In this document: positions 1-8,644 of the stretch, one piece after another
Numbering within the stretch: the first letter of the stretch is position 1
Layout of the letters: every line of letters begins with the position of its first letter
DNA from: Dethiosulfatarculus sandiegensis
GTDB lineage: Bacteria; Desulfobacterota; Desulfarculia; Desulfarculales; Desulfarculaceae
Length of the DNA: 64,000 nucleotides
Direction: 5' to 3'
Assembly: GCF_000931935.2 (NCBI RefSeq)
Contig: NZ_AZAC01000002.1
Span: 1 to 64,000, forward strand
Made by a program: the position numbers and the translations under genes
Notes under the pieces: generated by a model
Told to the model about the DNA's origin: nothing
The model's input: only the letters and a program-made list of their open reading frames with translations
The model's database searches: none

Positions 1-89
1 CAGAAAACAAGACAGTCTCGAACTCCCGGGCAAAATCCAAACCAAAAACGTAAATGTGAGCAAGAAGGAAAGTTCAGAGACTGTTGATC

Positions 90-114
90 TGTGCGATTCA
101 CAGAGATCGTTTCA
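90..114 (+). repeat. Terminal inverted repeat of the IS481-type element (left)
   Basis: Begins TGTGCGATTC and ends TTTCA. It matches the reverse complement of 1088-1112 at 20 of 25 positions. The transposase stop codon lies inside it. Confidence 0.75.
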
Positions 115-1066
115 GTTTTGACAATTGAAGATCAAGGAAGTAGTTTGCTTCCCTGAGGTGTTCCTTTGCCGGATCGTACATAGCTTCGACCTCTTCGGTG
201 AAAGGGGTTTTGGAACTTCGTTCAGTTATTCGGTCGATAGGAGCCTTCCCCCCCAAACTCCCGTGCCCACGGAGCCAATTGTAGTGGAATACCCATTCAT
301 CAAGGCGGTCCTGTAATTGTGGGTCATCCAAATCGGACAAAGCGTAAAATTCATAAAGTACCGTCTTTTGAACTCGCTCCACCTTACCGTTAAGATGCGG
401 AGATCTCGGCTTTACCGGTCGGAACTTGATGGCCCAATCCATCAACTGTTTTTGCACTTTTTGGGCGAAAAACTCTCCTCCTCGATCGGTTTGGATTCGC
501 TGTACCGGGAATGACATTTATTCCATGACTTTTTCTAAAAAATGCAGAGTGTTGGCAGCGGTGCGTCTGGTATATAGAGCAGCAACCAGAAAGCGCGAAC
601 AGTCATCAACAGCGGTGTATTGATACAGGCCAGGTTTCAGCTTCATGGTATCCATCTGTACCCTATCGCTGGGGATAGGACGCTCATAGCGCTAGAGATG
701 GGATCTTCGTTGCGGTCGGATCAGCTGAGACACTTGATTACGTCTTAGGACTTTATGGATCGTTGCCAGAGACAATTTCAGTACATGAGGCCATATGAAC
801 TCGTTTTGAATCCTTCTGGCTCCAAGGTGCGACTTACGGAAGCCCAAAATCCAATGCTCATGCTGTTCTGTAAGCTAACGATTTGGAGAGCGAACAGGAC
901 GACGGCTACGGTTTTCCAGCCCGGCAGGCCCTACAGATTTATACCTCATCTGCCATTTCCGTAATGTTGGATGTGTAATCCCGCACTTGAGGCACGTTCG
1001 ACCAGCATGGCCCGTAGCCTCATAAACCTCTATCCCTTTCAGTCGTTTCATTGCTTCTGGAGCCAT
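98..1066 (-). pseudogene. IS481-family transposase, three in-frame stops
   Basis: The 969-base frame stays open as 323 codons without any frameshift, but is broken by TAG at 875-877, TAG at 692-694 and TAA at 518-520. The N-terminal part is a helix-turn-helix segment (CGITHPTLRKW). The middle reads through conserved IS481 stretches (KLSLATIHKVLRRNQ, then ERPIPSDRVQMDTMKLKPG and YQYTAVDDCSRF, which carries the first catalytic Asp). The C-terminal part has the second Asp (IQTDRGGEFF) and the Glu (SPHLNGKVERVQ) of the DDE triad. The catalytic residues therefore survive while the frame is dead, which points to fairly recent inactivation by point mutation. Confidence 0.85.
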
Positions 1067-1087
1067 AATCCATCCTTTCTACCACAT

Positions 1088-1112
1088 TGAAAGGATGTCT
1101 ACGAATCACACA
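1088..1112 (-). repeat. Terminal inverted repeat of the IS481-type element (right)
   Basis: Read on the minus strand it begins TGTGTGATTC and ends TTTCA, pairing with 90-114. It sits just upstream of the transposase start. Confidence 0.75.
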
Positions 1113-1545
1113 GCTAAAAAGGATCATGTTATGTCTGTGTTTGCTTTGCTGGTTAACAGCATGTTTGTTGTCCCTGTGCCTTGGGCCATCTGCCCCTTTG
1201 GTTTAAACCCTTGCCTGCTGGCCATGAAAGACCTTATCTGTAAGCGGCACAGATAAACCTCACAAATTTAAATGGTTCACCTGAACTAGAAACCTTCCAT
1301 TAACCCATAAATCCCGTCAGGCTTACGTATGGCCCCGCTGTGAGGTTTTCTGTTTTTATCTATAGCTCATCATGGGGTTTAATAAGCTATGGCCCTGGCA
1401 AGGCTATTTGAAGGCCAATTGACAATATTTATTTTTTCTTCTTACCTATTAACGCTAAAACACCAAAGATAAACTTCACCAGCTCTGTTGTTTTACTCGG
1501 GGCATCCTTTCTTTGCCTCTGAATTAATCCTGTTATTGCAATAAG
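1113..1545. other. Intergenic stretch with no recognisable gene
   Basis: About 430 bases between the IS end and the recombinase stop. I see no credible ORF, RNA gene or strong terminator. A CCTCACA / TGTGAGG pair near 1260 and 1340 is too far apart to interpret. Confidence 0.5.
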
Positions 1546-3519
1546 TTATTTCTTAACGAACTTGGAATTCTTCAGGCTGGTTAAGTCCACCCCAAAGTCA
1601 ATGCGGCTGATCACATCTGCATAAAGAATCTTGACCGAATACTTCTCTGCATAAGTTCCCCAGGTTATATCCTGCTGCTCATGACCTAAAACCTCCTTGG
1701 TTTTGCTCCGGTCAATATCACTTTGCTTACAGCAGTTTGTAAAGGTGTGGCGCAGGGAATGGAAGTTCTTATCATTGCCAAATCCTGCCTCTTTTTTCAA
1801 CCTGCTCCACCATTGGCCTATGGCATAGCTGTACTTCTGCTTGGCTGTGCTGAGCTTTAACTCAGGCCACAGCCTGCCGTTGGGGTCAACACCCTGCACA
1901 TAGTCCAGGAATTGGAGATCCTCGAGCAAAAAGGGGTGTAGAGGGATCTTGCGTTCTCCTGCTTCTGTTTTTACGGACTTCTTTAACCCCCTGGACTTAC
2001 CTGCTTGTGGAGGAAGGTTGTTATTGATATCCATGCACCATATGCCTTCAACCTGCCTGATGTCTGCGGTCAATAGCTGTGCTATTTCTTCCAACCTGGC
2101 TCCTGTGAACAGAGCCAAAAGCGGCACCCAGAACTTGGAAGGGTGTCTTTTGTTAATTAGATCCTGTGCATACCAACGGCTTTCCACAAACAGCTTGTGT
2201 AGGTCTTGAGATGTGTAGGCCTTGATGGGTGAAGAGTGCTTGCGCTTCTTGCCCTCAACCACCAGTACTCCCTTAAGCCCATCTCTAAGGCCGTATCCCT
2301 GACCTTTCAGCCAAGTTAACAATGCCTTGATAATGGAAAAGTGGTTGATAATGGCCTTGGGTGTGATTTTACTGCCTGTGGTTTTGCCGGAGAGGCCGTA
2401 AACCTTGTTGGCATACCTGCGGACCTGGGGCAGGGTAAGTTCACTGACCAGGGTCTTTTCACCAACAACTTGCAGGAAAAGCTCTATTTTTGGGTTGAGG
2501 TCCATTATGGTGCCCTTGTTCCAGGCTCCAGTTCGCACCTTGTGCTTGGTGAACTTATCCACAGCCTTGCGCATGGTGATGGTTGTCTCAACCTCAGGCT
2601 TTTTGGACTTTCGCTTTTTTTCTCCCATAGGCAGGTATGACCCATATTGGGGGTCTGCGTATTGATCACCATACCGACCATGAAGCCTATCCATCTTGAT
2701 TCTATTGACTTTTTGAATTGCCTTGGTGAGTTCCCAGGCAAGCCGCTTGAAGCTGAGGGAAGAGGTGGGCAGGCTCAGCCCGATTCGTTTTAGCTCATCT
2801 TTGGCCACATGCTGAAACTGGGTGTAGTCCGAGGAGTTGACCGGTTCCATGATGACAAAGTCGCAAACATCCAGGTTATCAAAATAACGGTCAATTTCTT
2901 GTTCAGTGAGCGGCCTTTCCCTGTCTATCTTCCAGTTTTCAAACTCGTTAAGGTCACGAACTATGAAGTTGTGAACAATCTGGTTAATCTGATCCATGGT
3001 GAGTTCAGGCATTCTAAGTGCATCCCCCAATAGCATCCTGATGGACGGTAAATCATTAAACCTGTGAGATGAGGTGATATTCCCATTTCCCAGGCTTTTC
3101 AAGCTGAATTCACCTTCTGTTTTTTTGTCGCCGTCTTGAGGGTTACTGCTAACGGCCTTGGCCTGTGGTTTTGCCTTGGGCGCTTCACACTCCTTGGCCC
3201 TTGGCCTTGCTTTCTCGCTGTTTTTAGGCTTGGGCTTTTCTTCAGGTTTAACCCTTGCCTTAGCCTTTTGTTCAGCCTCAACTACAGCCCTGGCCTGTTG
3301 AACCAACCTTTGCCCGGCTATTTTCCTTCGGTGTTCCTCAAACTTCAGATCCACCTCAACCGCAGCCACTCTCACCAGCTTCACAGCTTCCCGGTAGTCC
3401 CTGGTTCTAAGCGAGAAAGTCTCTTCACTCTTGGGGTAGGTGTCCTTGATGTCTGCGGGGATGGAAGCACGGTGATAATAGACGTTTCCACGACGAACCA
3501 GGCGGCCCATTTTGGACAT
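1546..3519 (-). CDS. Tyrosine recombinase (phage-type integrase)
   Basis: A 657-residue site-specific recombinase that would cut and rejoin attachment sites of a mobile island. The catalytic domain fills the C-terminal third: Arg475 in FTGARLEEI, a probable beta-hairpin Lys near 517, the HSLRH box at 587-591, His613 in LGHEQ and the nucleophile Tyr623 in WGTYAEKY. A SAM-like core-binding domain precedes it (about 310-410). The N-terminus (GRLVRRGNVYYHR) resembles the DUF6538 arm region of large integrases, followed by a Lys/Pro/Ala-rich linker at about 80-125. The start at 3519 has GGAG upstream. At 657 residues it is much longer than the usual 350-420. It lies 97 bp from the 3' end of tRNA-Ser, the classic position of an island integrase. 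Confidence 0.9.
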   Translation of the reverse strand: MSKMGRLVRRGNVYYHRASIPADIKDTYPKSEETFSLRTRDYREAVKLVRVAAVEVDLKFEEHRRKIAGQRLVQQARAVVEAEQKAKARVKPEEKPKPKNSEKARPRAKECEAPKAKPQAKAVSSNPQDGDKKTEGEFSLKSLGNGNITSSHRFNDLPSIRMLLGDALRMPELTMDQINQIVHNFIVRDLNEFENWKIDRERPLTEQEIDRYFDNLDVCDFVIMEPVNSSDYTQFQHVAKDELKRIGLSLPTSSLSFKRLAWELTKAIQKVNRIKMDRLHGRYGDQYADPQYGSYLPMGEKKRKSKKPEVETTITMRKAVDKFTKHKVRTGAWNKGTIMDLNPKIELFLQVVGEKTLVSELTLPQVRRYANKVYGLSGKTTGSKITPKAIINHFSIIKALLTWLKGQGYGLRDGLKGVLVVEGKKRKHSSPIKAYTSQDLHKLFVESRWYAQDLINKRHPSKFWVPLLALFTGARLEEIAQLLTADIRQVEGIWCMDINNNLPPQAGKSRGLKKSVKTEAGERKIPLHPFLLEDLQFLDYVQGVDPNGRLWPELKLSTAKQKYSYAIGQWWSRLKKEAGFGNDKNFHSLRHTFTNCCKQSDIDRSKTKEVLGHEQQDITWGTYAEKYSVKILYADVISRIDFGVDLTSLKNSKFVKK

Positions 3520-3616
3520 GATTTTTCACTCCGCTGTAACAGGGAACTGTAACAGTTGAGCAAATTTGCGGTGTTTTTTACTGATTTATTAAGAAACGCA
3601 GTAAGATAAGGTATGT

Positions 3617-3660
3617 TGGCGGAGGGAGTAGGATTCGAACCCACGGACCTTTCGGTCAAC
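3617..3660 (-). other. Putative attachment site in the tRNA-Ser 3' end
   Basis: Islands commonly recombine into the 3' half of a tRNA gene, leaving that half intact and the integrase beside it. Here the tRNA 3' end points at the integrase and is complete including CCA. The second copy expected at the other island end is not in the window, so the exact crossover is inferred. Confidence 0.4.
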
Positions 3661-3702
3661 GGTTTTCAAGACCGCCGCCTTCGACCACTCGGCCATCCCT
3701 CC
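3617..3702 (-). tRNA. tRNA-Ser (anticodon UGA)
   Basis: The cloverleaf is complete: acceptor GGAGGGA pairs with TCCCTCC, the D-arm has GCCGAGTGG, the anticodon loop CTTGAAA carries TGA and is closed by CGGT/ACCG, a long variable arm (GACCGAAAGGTC) is typical of class II tRNA-Ser, and the T-loop is GGTTCGAATCC. Discriminator G is followed by an encoded CCA. It reads UCA and probably other UCN codons. Confidence 0.95.
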
Positions 3703-3726
3703 GCATCTGGTTTTGTTTGCCCTATC

Positions 3727-3755
3727 TCTGTACCATTGAGTTTTGGGGTCGTCAA
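3727..3755 (-). promoter_or_regulatory. Putative sigma-70 promoter of tRNA-Ser
   Basis: On the minus strand, TTGACG and TACAGA are separated by 17 bp and would start transcription about 18 bases before the tRNA. The -10 match is only moderate. Confidence 0.4.
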
Positions 3756-3795
3756 CTGGTTATAGGCTTCAGGGAAGTGATTAAAAAGGGATTGG

Positions 3796-5568
3796 CTAGA
3801 AAAGGCGCCAGGATTCCTGCTTTAACAAGGTTATCAGGGTTTCGGCAGGCAGGGCCGGGCTTACGGCATAGCCCTGAACGAATTCACAGCCATGGGCATA
3901 CAGGAACTCCATCTGTTGTTTGTATTCAACCCCGGCGGCGACTACCGTAAGCCCAAGTTCCTTGGCCAGGGATATAATACCCAATACCACCGACGGGTCC
4001 TTGGGGAGTTCCTGGATAAAACTGCGGTCGATCTTGATTATGTCTATGGGGGCTTTCTTTAAATACCGCAAAGAGGACAGGCCGGTCCCGAAGTTGTCTA
4101 CGCTAATTTTCACGCCCTGGTTTTTCAGGCGGCCCATTACCTCTATACTGGCGTCAATATTGTGCATGATGACTTTTTCAGTCAGCTCAAGTTCCAGCGC
4201 GTGGGGCGGCAGGCCCGACTCCTGTAAGGCAGCCTCCACCATGGCCACAAAATCATGTTGCCAAAGCAGTTGGCGGGCGCTGATGTTAACCGAGACGGTA
4301 AGATCCTTTTGACCAACCCTGCGGAGTCCGTCTGCTGTCATGCAGGCCTGTTTAAGGATCCACTCACCCAAGGGAACGATTAATCCGGTTTCTTCGGCCA
4401 GGGGGATAAACTCCCTGGGAGGGGCCAGGCCCAATTCCGGCCTTTGCCAGCGGGCGACCGCCTCTATGCCCATGACCAGGCCGGAAGAGAGTTTCACCTT
4501 GGGCTGGTAGTGAACCACAAATTCTTGACGCTCAAAACCCTTGCGCAGGTTTTGCTCGAGCAGGTAACGCCGCTTGGCCTGGTTGCGCAGACTGTTGCAG
4601 AAGACCTGACATTTATGTTTGCCGTTTTCCTTGGCATGATACATGGCCATATCGGCTTTTTTAATGAGGCCTTCGGAATCCTTGCCGTGTTCGGGAAAAA
4701 TGGCGATGCCTATGCTGAAGCTGGTATAAAGCTCATGATCTTCCGCTACTAACGGCCTTTCAAAGGCGCGAAGGATGCGCCGGCCTACAATATCGGCAGC
4801 TTCTTTGCTTTCGGTTCCCGGCAGGAGCACCAAAAATTCGTCGCCGCCCACCCGTGATACTGTGTCCTCTTCCCGCAGGCATTCAAGAAGCCTTTGGGCA
4901 ACGGCCTTGAGAAGATGGTCTCCTGTTGCATGTCCCAAGCTGTCGTTTATGGTTTTAAAATTATCCAGGTCCAGGAACAGAACAGCCAGGCCTGCTTGAT
5001 TACGCCGCGCAGTGGCCAAAGCCACTTTAAGGCGATCCCGGAAAAGGGTTCGATTGGGCAGCTTGGTCAGAACATCGTATTGAACAGCGGAAAAGTCGCC
5101 TTCCTCCAAGGCCTGATGAATTTCAAGGTCCCGAAGGGTGATTATCACATGGTCGATTTTCCCCTGGGCATCCAATATGGGGTGAAAGGTGGTCCAGTAA
5201 TGCTTTTTTTCATTGTATGCCAGACAAAAGCGCACACCGCCTTGCCACCAGCCGCTGTCTTGCATTGACCTTTTGGCTCTGGTGCGAAAATCCATCCCAT
5301 TGAGCTGATCAAGCATTTGGGTGAGGTCCATACCGGTGAGGCTATCCAGGCTGTAGCCCAAAATTCGCACTAAGGAAGGGTTGGCTTTTTTGATCACCCA
5401 GTTGGAGTTGGTAACGGCAATGCCGTCCAAAGAATGATTAAATGCCATTTCCCCATAGGGTAGATCATTAAATCTGCTTTCAGAAGCAGATACATTAGTA
5501 CCAGATTCTTCATCATTAGGGAAAAGCAAAGTGCTTTTCGGTATATCCCAGGAATAAGGCTTTTTCAT
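3796..5568 (-). CDS. PAS-GGDEF-EAL cyclic-di-GMP protein
   Basis: A 590-residue soluble protein: a PAS sensor domain (about 38-150), a GGDEF diguanylate cyclase domain (about 160-325) and an EAL domain (about 335-585). The cyclase motif GGDEF is intact at 241-245, with the product-binding RxxD I-site (REED, 232-235) exactly five residues ahead. The EAL domain looks impaired: EAL is EAV (369-371), DDFGTG is DNFGTG (491-496), and AEGVE is AAGVE (544-548), although NIS, ELTE and the IKIDR Lys remain. I infer cyclase activity with a degraded or purely binding EAL domain. No membrane segment is visible. It diverges from the HDOD gene across a 257-base gap, which suggests shared signalling control. 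Confidence 0.9.
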   Translation of the reverse strand: MKKPYSWDIPKSTLLFPNDEESGTNVSASESRFNDLPYGEMAFNHSLDGIAVTNSNWVIKKANPSLVRILGYSLDSLTGMDLTQMLDQLNGMDFRTRAKRSMQDSGWWQGGVRFCLAYNEKKHYWTTFHPILDAQGKIDHVIITLRDLEIHQALEEGDFSAVQYDVLTKLPNRTLFRDRLKVALATARRNQAGLAVLFLDLDNFKTINDSLGHATGDHLLKAVAQRLLECLREEDTVSRVGGDEFLVLLPGTESKEAADIVGRRILRAFERPLVAEDHELYTSFSIGIAIFPEHGKDSEGLIKKADMAMYHAKENGKHKCQVFCNSLRNQAKRRYLLEQNLRKGFERQEFVVHYQPKVKLSSGLVMGIEAVARWQRPELGLAPPREFIPLAEETGLIVPLGEWILKQACMTADGLRRVGQKDLTVSVNISARQLLWQHDFVAMVEAALQESGLPPHALELELTEKVIMHNIDASIEVMGRLKNQGVKISVDNFGTGLSSLRYLKKAPIDIIKIDRSFIQELPKDPSVVLGIISLAKELGLTVVAAGVEYKQQMEFLYAHGCEFVQGYAVSPALPAETLITLLKQESWRLF

Positions 5569-5718
5569 TAGCTCTATTGTCCGGTTGTTTGTCCTTTAAG
5601 AAAAGGTAATGAAGGGCCCTTAATAGTGCTAAAGTATTGTTAGGACAGGCTACTTCTTTTCATCACGCTTCAGGTAGAGCAGGCAAGTTATTCTTTAATC
5701 AGGGGTATTAGTATCGCC

Positions 5719-5747
5719 TTGACTTGTATGGTTTTTCAGGTGATTAT
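5719..5747 (+). promoter_or_regulatory. Putative sigma-70 promoter of the HDOD gene
   Basis: TTGACT, 17 bp, GATTAT. It would start about 70 bases ahead of the HDOD start codon. Confidence 0.4.
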
Positions 5748-5825
5748 CATATAAAGTGAAAAATAAAAACCTATTTTCCTTTCGTAATACGATTGTCTTT
5801 TACCTGTTGATCTGAAAAGTGGCGC

Positions 5826-6689
5826 ATGTTTAAAAAATATTTACGCAGAATCAGAAACCTGCCGACTTTACCTACTATCCTGGCATTGATCATAGCCACA
5901 TTGGATGATCCCAAGTCTTCCGTGGGAAATCTGGAAAAGATTATCCGTCACGATCAGGCCCTGACCGCCAAGCTGCTGGCGGTTGCCAATTCACCTTATT
6001 ATGGATTCAGGCATGAGATTACTTCCGTGAGCCGGGCTGTGGTGGCGATCGGCTATAACGAGGTGCGCAACCTCTGCATGGGGCTCAGCTTGATGAACTA
6101 TATGCATCCCGAGACATTCAAGGATCGCCGCGAGGCGGAGATAATGTGGCTTCACTCGCTTTTGGCTTCCGAGGCCTCCCGCATTGTGGCTGAAAAAACC
6201 GGCAAGGTGGATGCCGAGATGGCCTTTACCGCAGGCCTGTTGCATGATGTGGGCAAGGTTATTTTAGCCGCGTTTTTTCCGGATGAGATGCTTGTTTTAA
6301 AAAGGTTGATAAAGGAACGGAGTTATTTCTTGCTCGAGGCTGAAGAGGTCCTGGGCATGAGCCACCAGGAGGTTGGGCAACACATAAGCCAAGAGTGGAA
6401 ATTGCCCGAAATGTTCGCGGAAGTCTTGGGGCGCCATCATAAACCAAGACCTTATCATCCCTTTTTCAATATGATCGCCGTGGTGCATATTGCGGACAAC
6501 CTGGCCCGCATGACCGGTCTGGGCGGCACCTACCGGCCGGACGCCATGGGCATCCACACCCAGGCCTTGGACGGTCTGCGCCTAACAATGGCGGATGTGG
6601 ATGAATGCTATGATTCCCTTATGGAGCGCAAACAAGCTGTGATCTCCCTTTGGGAAAGTATGGTTGAGCCCCAAAACAGGCCGGTTTGA
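5826..6689 (+). CDS. HDOD domain signalling protein
   Basis: A 287-residue protein almost entirely covered by an HDOD domain (about 8-205), an HD-like fold often found in bacterial signalling and usually lacking phosphohydrolase activity. Family marks are the opening LPTLPTI, LLAVANSPYYGF, the SRAVVAIGYNEVRNL segment and the AGLLHDVGK stretch. This one retains His-Asp in LLHDVGK and a later GRHHKP, so catalysis is not excluded. No partner domain is fused. It is transcribed away from the PAS-GGDEF-EAL gene and converges on the glycosyltransferase with only 17 bases between stops. Its role is probably in stress, motility or cyclic-di-GMP-linked signalling. Confidence 0.85.
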   Translation: MFKKYLRRIRNLPTLPTILALIIATLDDPKSSVGNLEKIIRHDQALTAKLLAVANSPYYGFRHEITSVSRAVVAIGYNEVRNLCMGLSLMNYMHPETFKDRREAEIMWLHSLLASEASRIVAEKTGKVDAEMAFTAGLLHDVGKVILAAFFPDEMLVLKRLIKERSYFLLEAEEVLGMSHQEVGQHISQEWKLPEMFAEVLGRHHKPRPYHPFFNMIAVVHIADNLARMTGLGGTYRPDAMGIHTQALDGLRLTMADVDECYDSLMERKQAVISLWESMVEPQNRPV

Positions 6690-6706
6690 CTAGGACGAGG
6701 TTTTTT

Positions 6707-7978
6707 TTAGTTTGCCTTGAGGTAGAGCTCAGCCAGGCTCTTTACCATCACATCTTTGGTATGCCGCTTTTCCACATGCATTTTAAGCGCCAGGCCAAGG
6801 CCCGCGGCTTGATCCGGGTTTTGCAAAATCCAGGCAAGACCCTGGGCCAGGGCCTTTGAATTTTGGCTCTCCGCGCCCAGTCCCCTCTCTAATTTAGATA
6901 AGCCGGGTGCTAATTGGGGGTGGGACGCTTCCCCCAAAAGGTCTGTGACTCCGCCCACCCGGGTGGCTAAAACCGGTTTTCCGCATGCTCCGGCCTCAAG
7001 TATGGCCAAAGGCGTGCCCTCGTTCAGGCTGGTGAGCATCAGAATATCCATACCGGGGATAAAGGCCTCCGGATCTGAGCGGTTGCCGCAGAAAATGACC
7101 TGGTCGCTGATGCCCAATTCCCCGGCCTTTTGGCTTAGCTGCTCCATATCTTCATCTAACCCTCCGCCGATGATGGCGAAAAGGCAATTTTGAAAGAGCT
7201 CCGGCTTTAGCCCGGCCAGCTCGGCCGCGGCTTCAAGAAACAGGCCGTAGTTTTTGACCTTGGCCACCCTTCCCACCGCGCAGATGAGTTTTTGCTCTTC
7301 TTTGATGCCCAGTTCTTTTCTGAATATATCCCTGTTTTTTTGCAGTTGGGAGAATTGACCCAGGTCTATCCCCAAAGGCAGGGTAAAGAACTGTTCTTCA
7401 TTGCCAACTTTATAGGTATGGCATATTTCCCGGAATTGAAGAGGGCTGATCACCACGATCCGCCAGGTGGCAAACCGGGCCAGAAAGCGTTCCAGCCCTA
7501 AAAACAGCCTGGCCTTGGCCGGGCTGAAATAACCGCTGAAGGTGTGCCCGTGAAAGGTGTGTATGGCCTTGGGCAGGGGCCTGCCTGTGAGCCGGGCCCA
7601 GGGGCGATAGACGAGGAGCGCCGCCCTGCCCAGAAAACCCGCTTTGGAGGTCTCTGTGGCCAGTATATCCGGTTTATGCTTTATCAAAAGCCGGATTATG
7701 GCAAAGAGGCTTGAGATGTCTTTAAAGGGGCTGATCGCCCGGCCCATTTGGGGCAGAATCCGGTATGCGATGCCTTGTTCCTTTAGCCAGGGACCGAGGT
7801 CGTCTTCATCCGGCGCTACTTTGCCCGCCACAAGTATTTGGTCAAACCGGTCCTTGGGCAGTCCGGTCATAAGCCAGGCCATAAGCCGGGCCGGGCCGCC
7901 GACATTAAGACGGGCAATGAGGCGCAGGATTTTTATAGTTTCAGACTGGGCCTGATCTGTTTTGTTTTTGTTTTGCAT
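6707..7978 (-). CDS. Family 4 glycosyltransferase
   Basis: A 423-residue GT-B-fold transferase that would pass a sugar from a nucleotide donor to a glycan or lipid acceptor at the cytoplasmic membrane face. The N-terminal acceptor domain begins with the glycine-rich RLNVGGPARLM (about 23-33). The C-terminal donor domain has AVGRVAKVKNYGLFLEAA and the EX7E-type motif NEGTPLAILEAGACGKPVLA with VGGVTDLL behind it, as in WaaG/PimB-like enzymes. It is the last gene of the leftward operon, 12 bases after the AcuA-like gene. Substrate unknown. Its place behind CoA and acyltransferase genes is odd and may be only a read-through neighbour. Confidence 0.85.
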   Translation of the reverse strand: MQNKNKTDQAQSETIKILRLIARLNVGGPARLMAWLMTGLPKDRFDQILVAGKVAPDEDDLGPWLKEQGIAYRILPQMGRAISPFKDISSLFAIIRLLIKHKPDILATETSKAGFLGRAALLVYRPWARLTGRPLPKAIHTFHGHTFSGYFSPAKARLFLGLERFLARFATWRIVVISPLQFREICHTYKVGNEEQFFTLPLGIDLGQFSQLQKNRDIFRKELGIKEEQKLICAVGRVAKVKNYGLFLEAAAELAGLKPELFQNCLFAIIGGGLDEDMEQLSQKAGELGISDQVIFCGNRSDPEAFIPGMDILMLTSLNEGTPLAILEAGACGKPVLATRVGGVTDLLGEASHPQLAPGLSKLERGLGAESQNSKALAQGLAWILQNPDQAAGLGLALKMHVEKRHTKDVMVKSLAELYLKAN

Positions 7979-7990
7979 GTTGTTTTAAGG

Positions 7991-8620
7991 TCAGTCTTCC
8001 CTGATGCCGAACAACAGGTTGGTAAAGTTCCTTTTCACCGGCCTTTCGATGTTTTCGCCGAGCCGGGCCATAAAAAGGTTTTCCGCCCTGAGACTGACAT
8101 TGGGTTCATTGGTGGGGTATTGCCTGAAACCATAAGGCGTTAAAAGGTGGATAATGGTGTCCCTGTATTCCTGAAGGGTCTTGTGGGTCTCTTCCATGTC
8201 CCAGGTCCAGGTGTATCCCACAATATATAGAATGCGGTCTTCGTTTTCCGGTTCATTGCAGATGAGCCGCAACATGGGCTTCATCAGGCCATGACTCCGC
8301 CAGCCCCTGGCGTTTTCCCCCAGCACTTCAAAGAGTAAAGGCGGGTCCATCTCGGCCCAGCGTTCGTCTGAAGGGGGTTTTCTGCGCACGCAATAGCCCA
8401 CAATATGGTTGCCTTCATCCACACAAAGGCAAAGGTTGTTCTTTTTTTCCGCGGCCAGGCTTCTAAGGCTTTTTTTGCTGGTCAAAAGGGAGCGGTATTG
8501 GGGAAAGACTCCTATGCCCTCGTCCAGTTCACAGGAGTCTATATATTCGGGCGTTACATAGGAACGGACCTCTATTGGGCCCTTGGAGGATTGGACTATC
8601 TCTTTATCAGGCTTTGCCAT
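7991..8620 (-). CDS. AcuA-like GNAT acyltransferase
   Basis: A 209-residue protein that by eye aligns with Bacillus AcuA, the lysine acetyltransferase that inactivates acetyl-CoA synthetase. The shared C-terminal signature is the YTWTWD segment, an EYRD helix, PYGF, a TNEP turn and AENLFMARLG. The middle (LFEVLGENARGWRSHGL) corresponds to the acetyl-CoA-binding region. ATG at 8620 is preferred over TTG at 8623. It lies 24 bases after a second GNAT gene and 12 before the glycosyltransferase. Known: AcuA acts on acyl-CoA synthetases. Inferred: the target here may be a CoA ligase or the SucD/GAPDH-like proteins of the same operon. Confidence 0.65.
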   Translation of the reverse strand: MAKPDKEIVQSSKGPIEVRSYVTPEYIDSCELDEGIGVFPQYRSLLTSKKSLRSLAAEKKNNLCLCVDEGNHIVGYCVRRKPPSDERWAEMDPPLLFEVLGENARGWRSHGLMKPMLRLICNEPENEDRILYIVGYTWTWDMEETHKTLQEYRDTIIHLLTPYGFRQYPTNEPNVSLRAENLFMARLGENIERPVKRNFTNLLFGIRED

Positions 8621-8644
8621 CAAACTTTCTTTGGTTGGGTCGGT

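Larger units (their letters stand above)
90..1112 (-). mobile_element. IS481-family insertion sequence, degraded
   Basis: A 1,023-bp element bounded by imperfect 25-bp inverted repeats that both begin TGTG and end TTTCA (20 of 25 positions agree). It holds one transposase reading frame on the minus strand, interrupted by three stop codons. Length, TGT-type ends and the single transposase gene fit the IS481 family. I found no clean target-site duplication in the flanking bases. It lies within the putative island bounded by tRNA-Ser. Confidence 0.8.

Noticed and set aside
80..1120. Target-site duplication around the IS481-type element
   Set aside because: Bases flanking the inverted repeats (TTGATC left, GCTAAA right) do not match.
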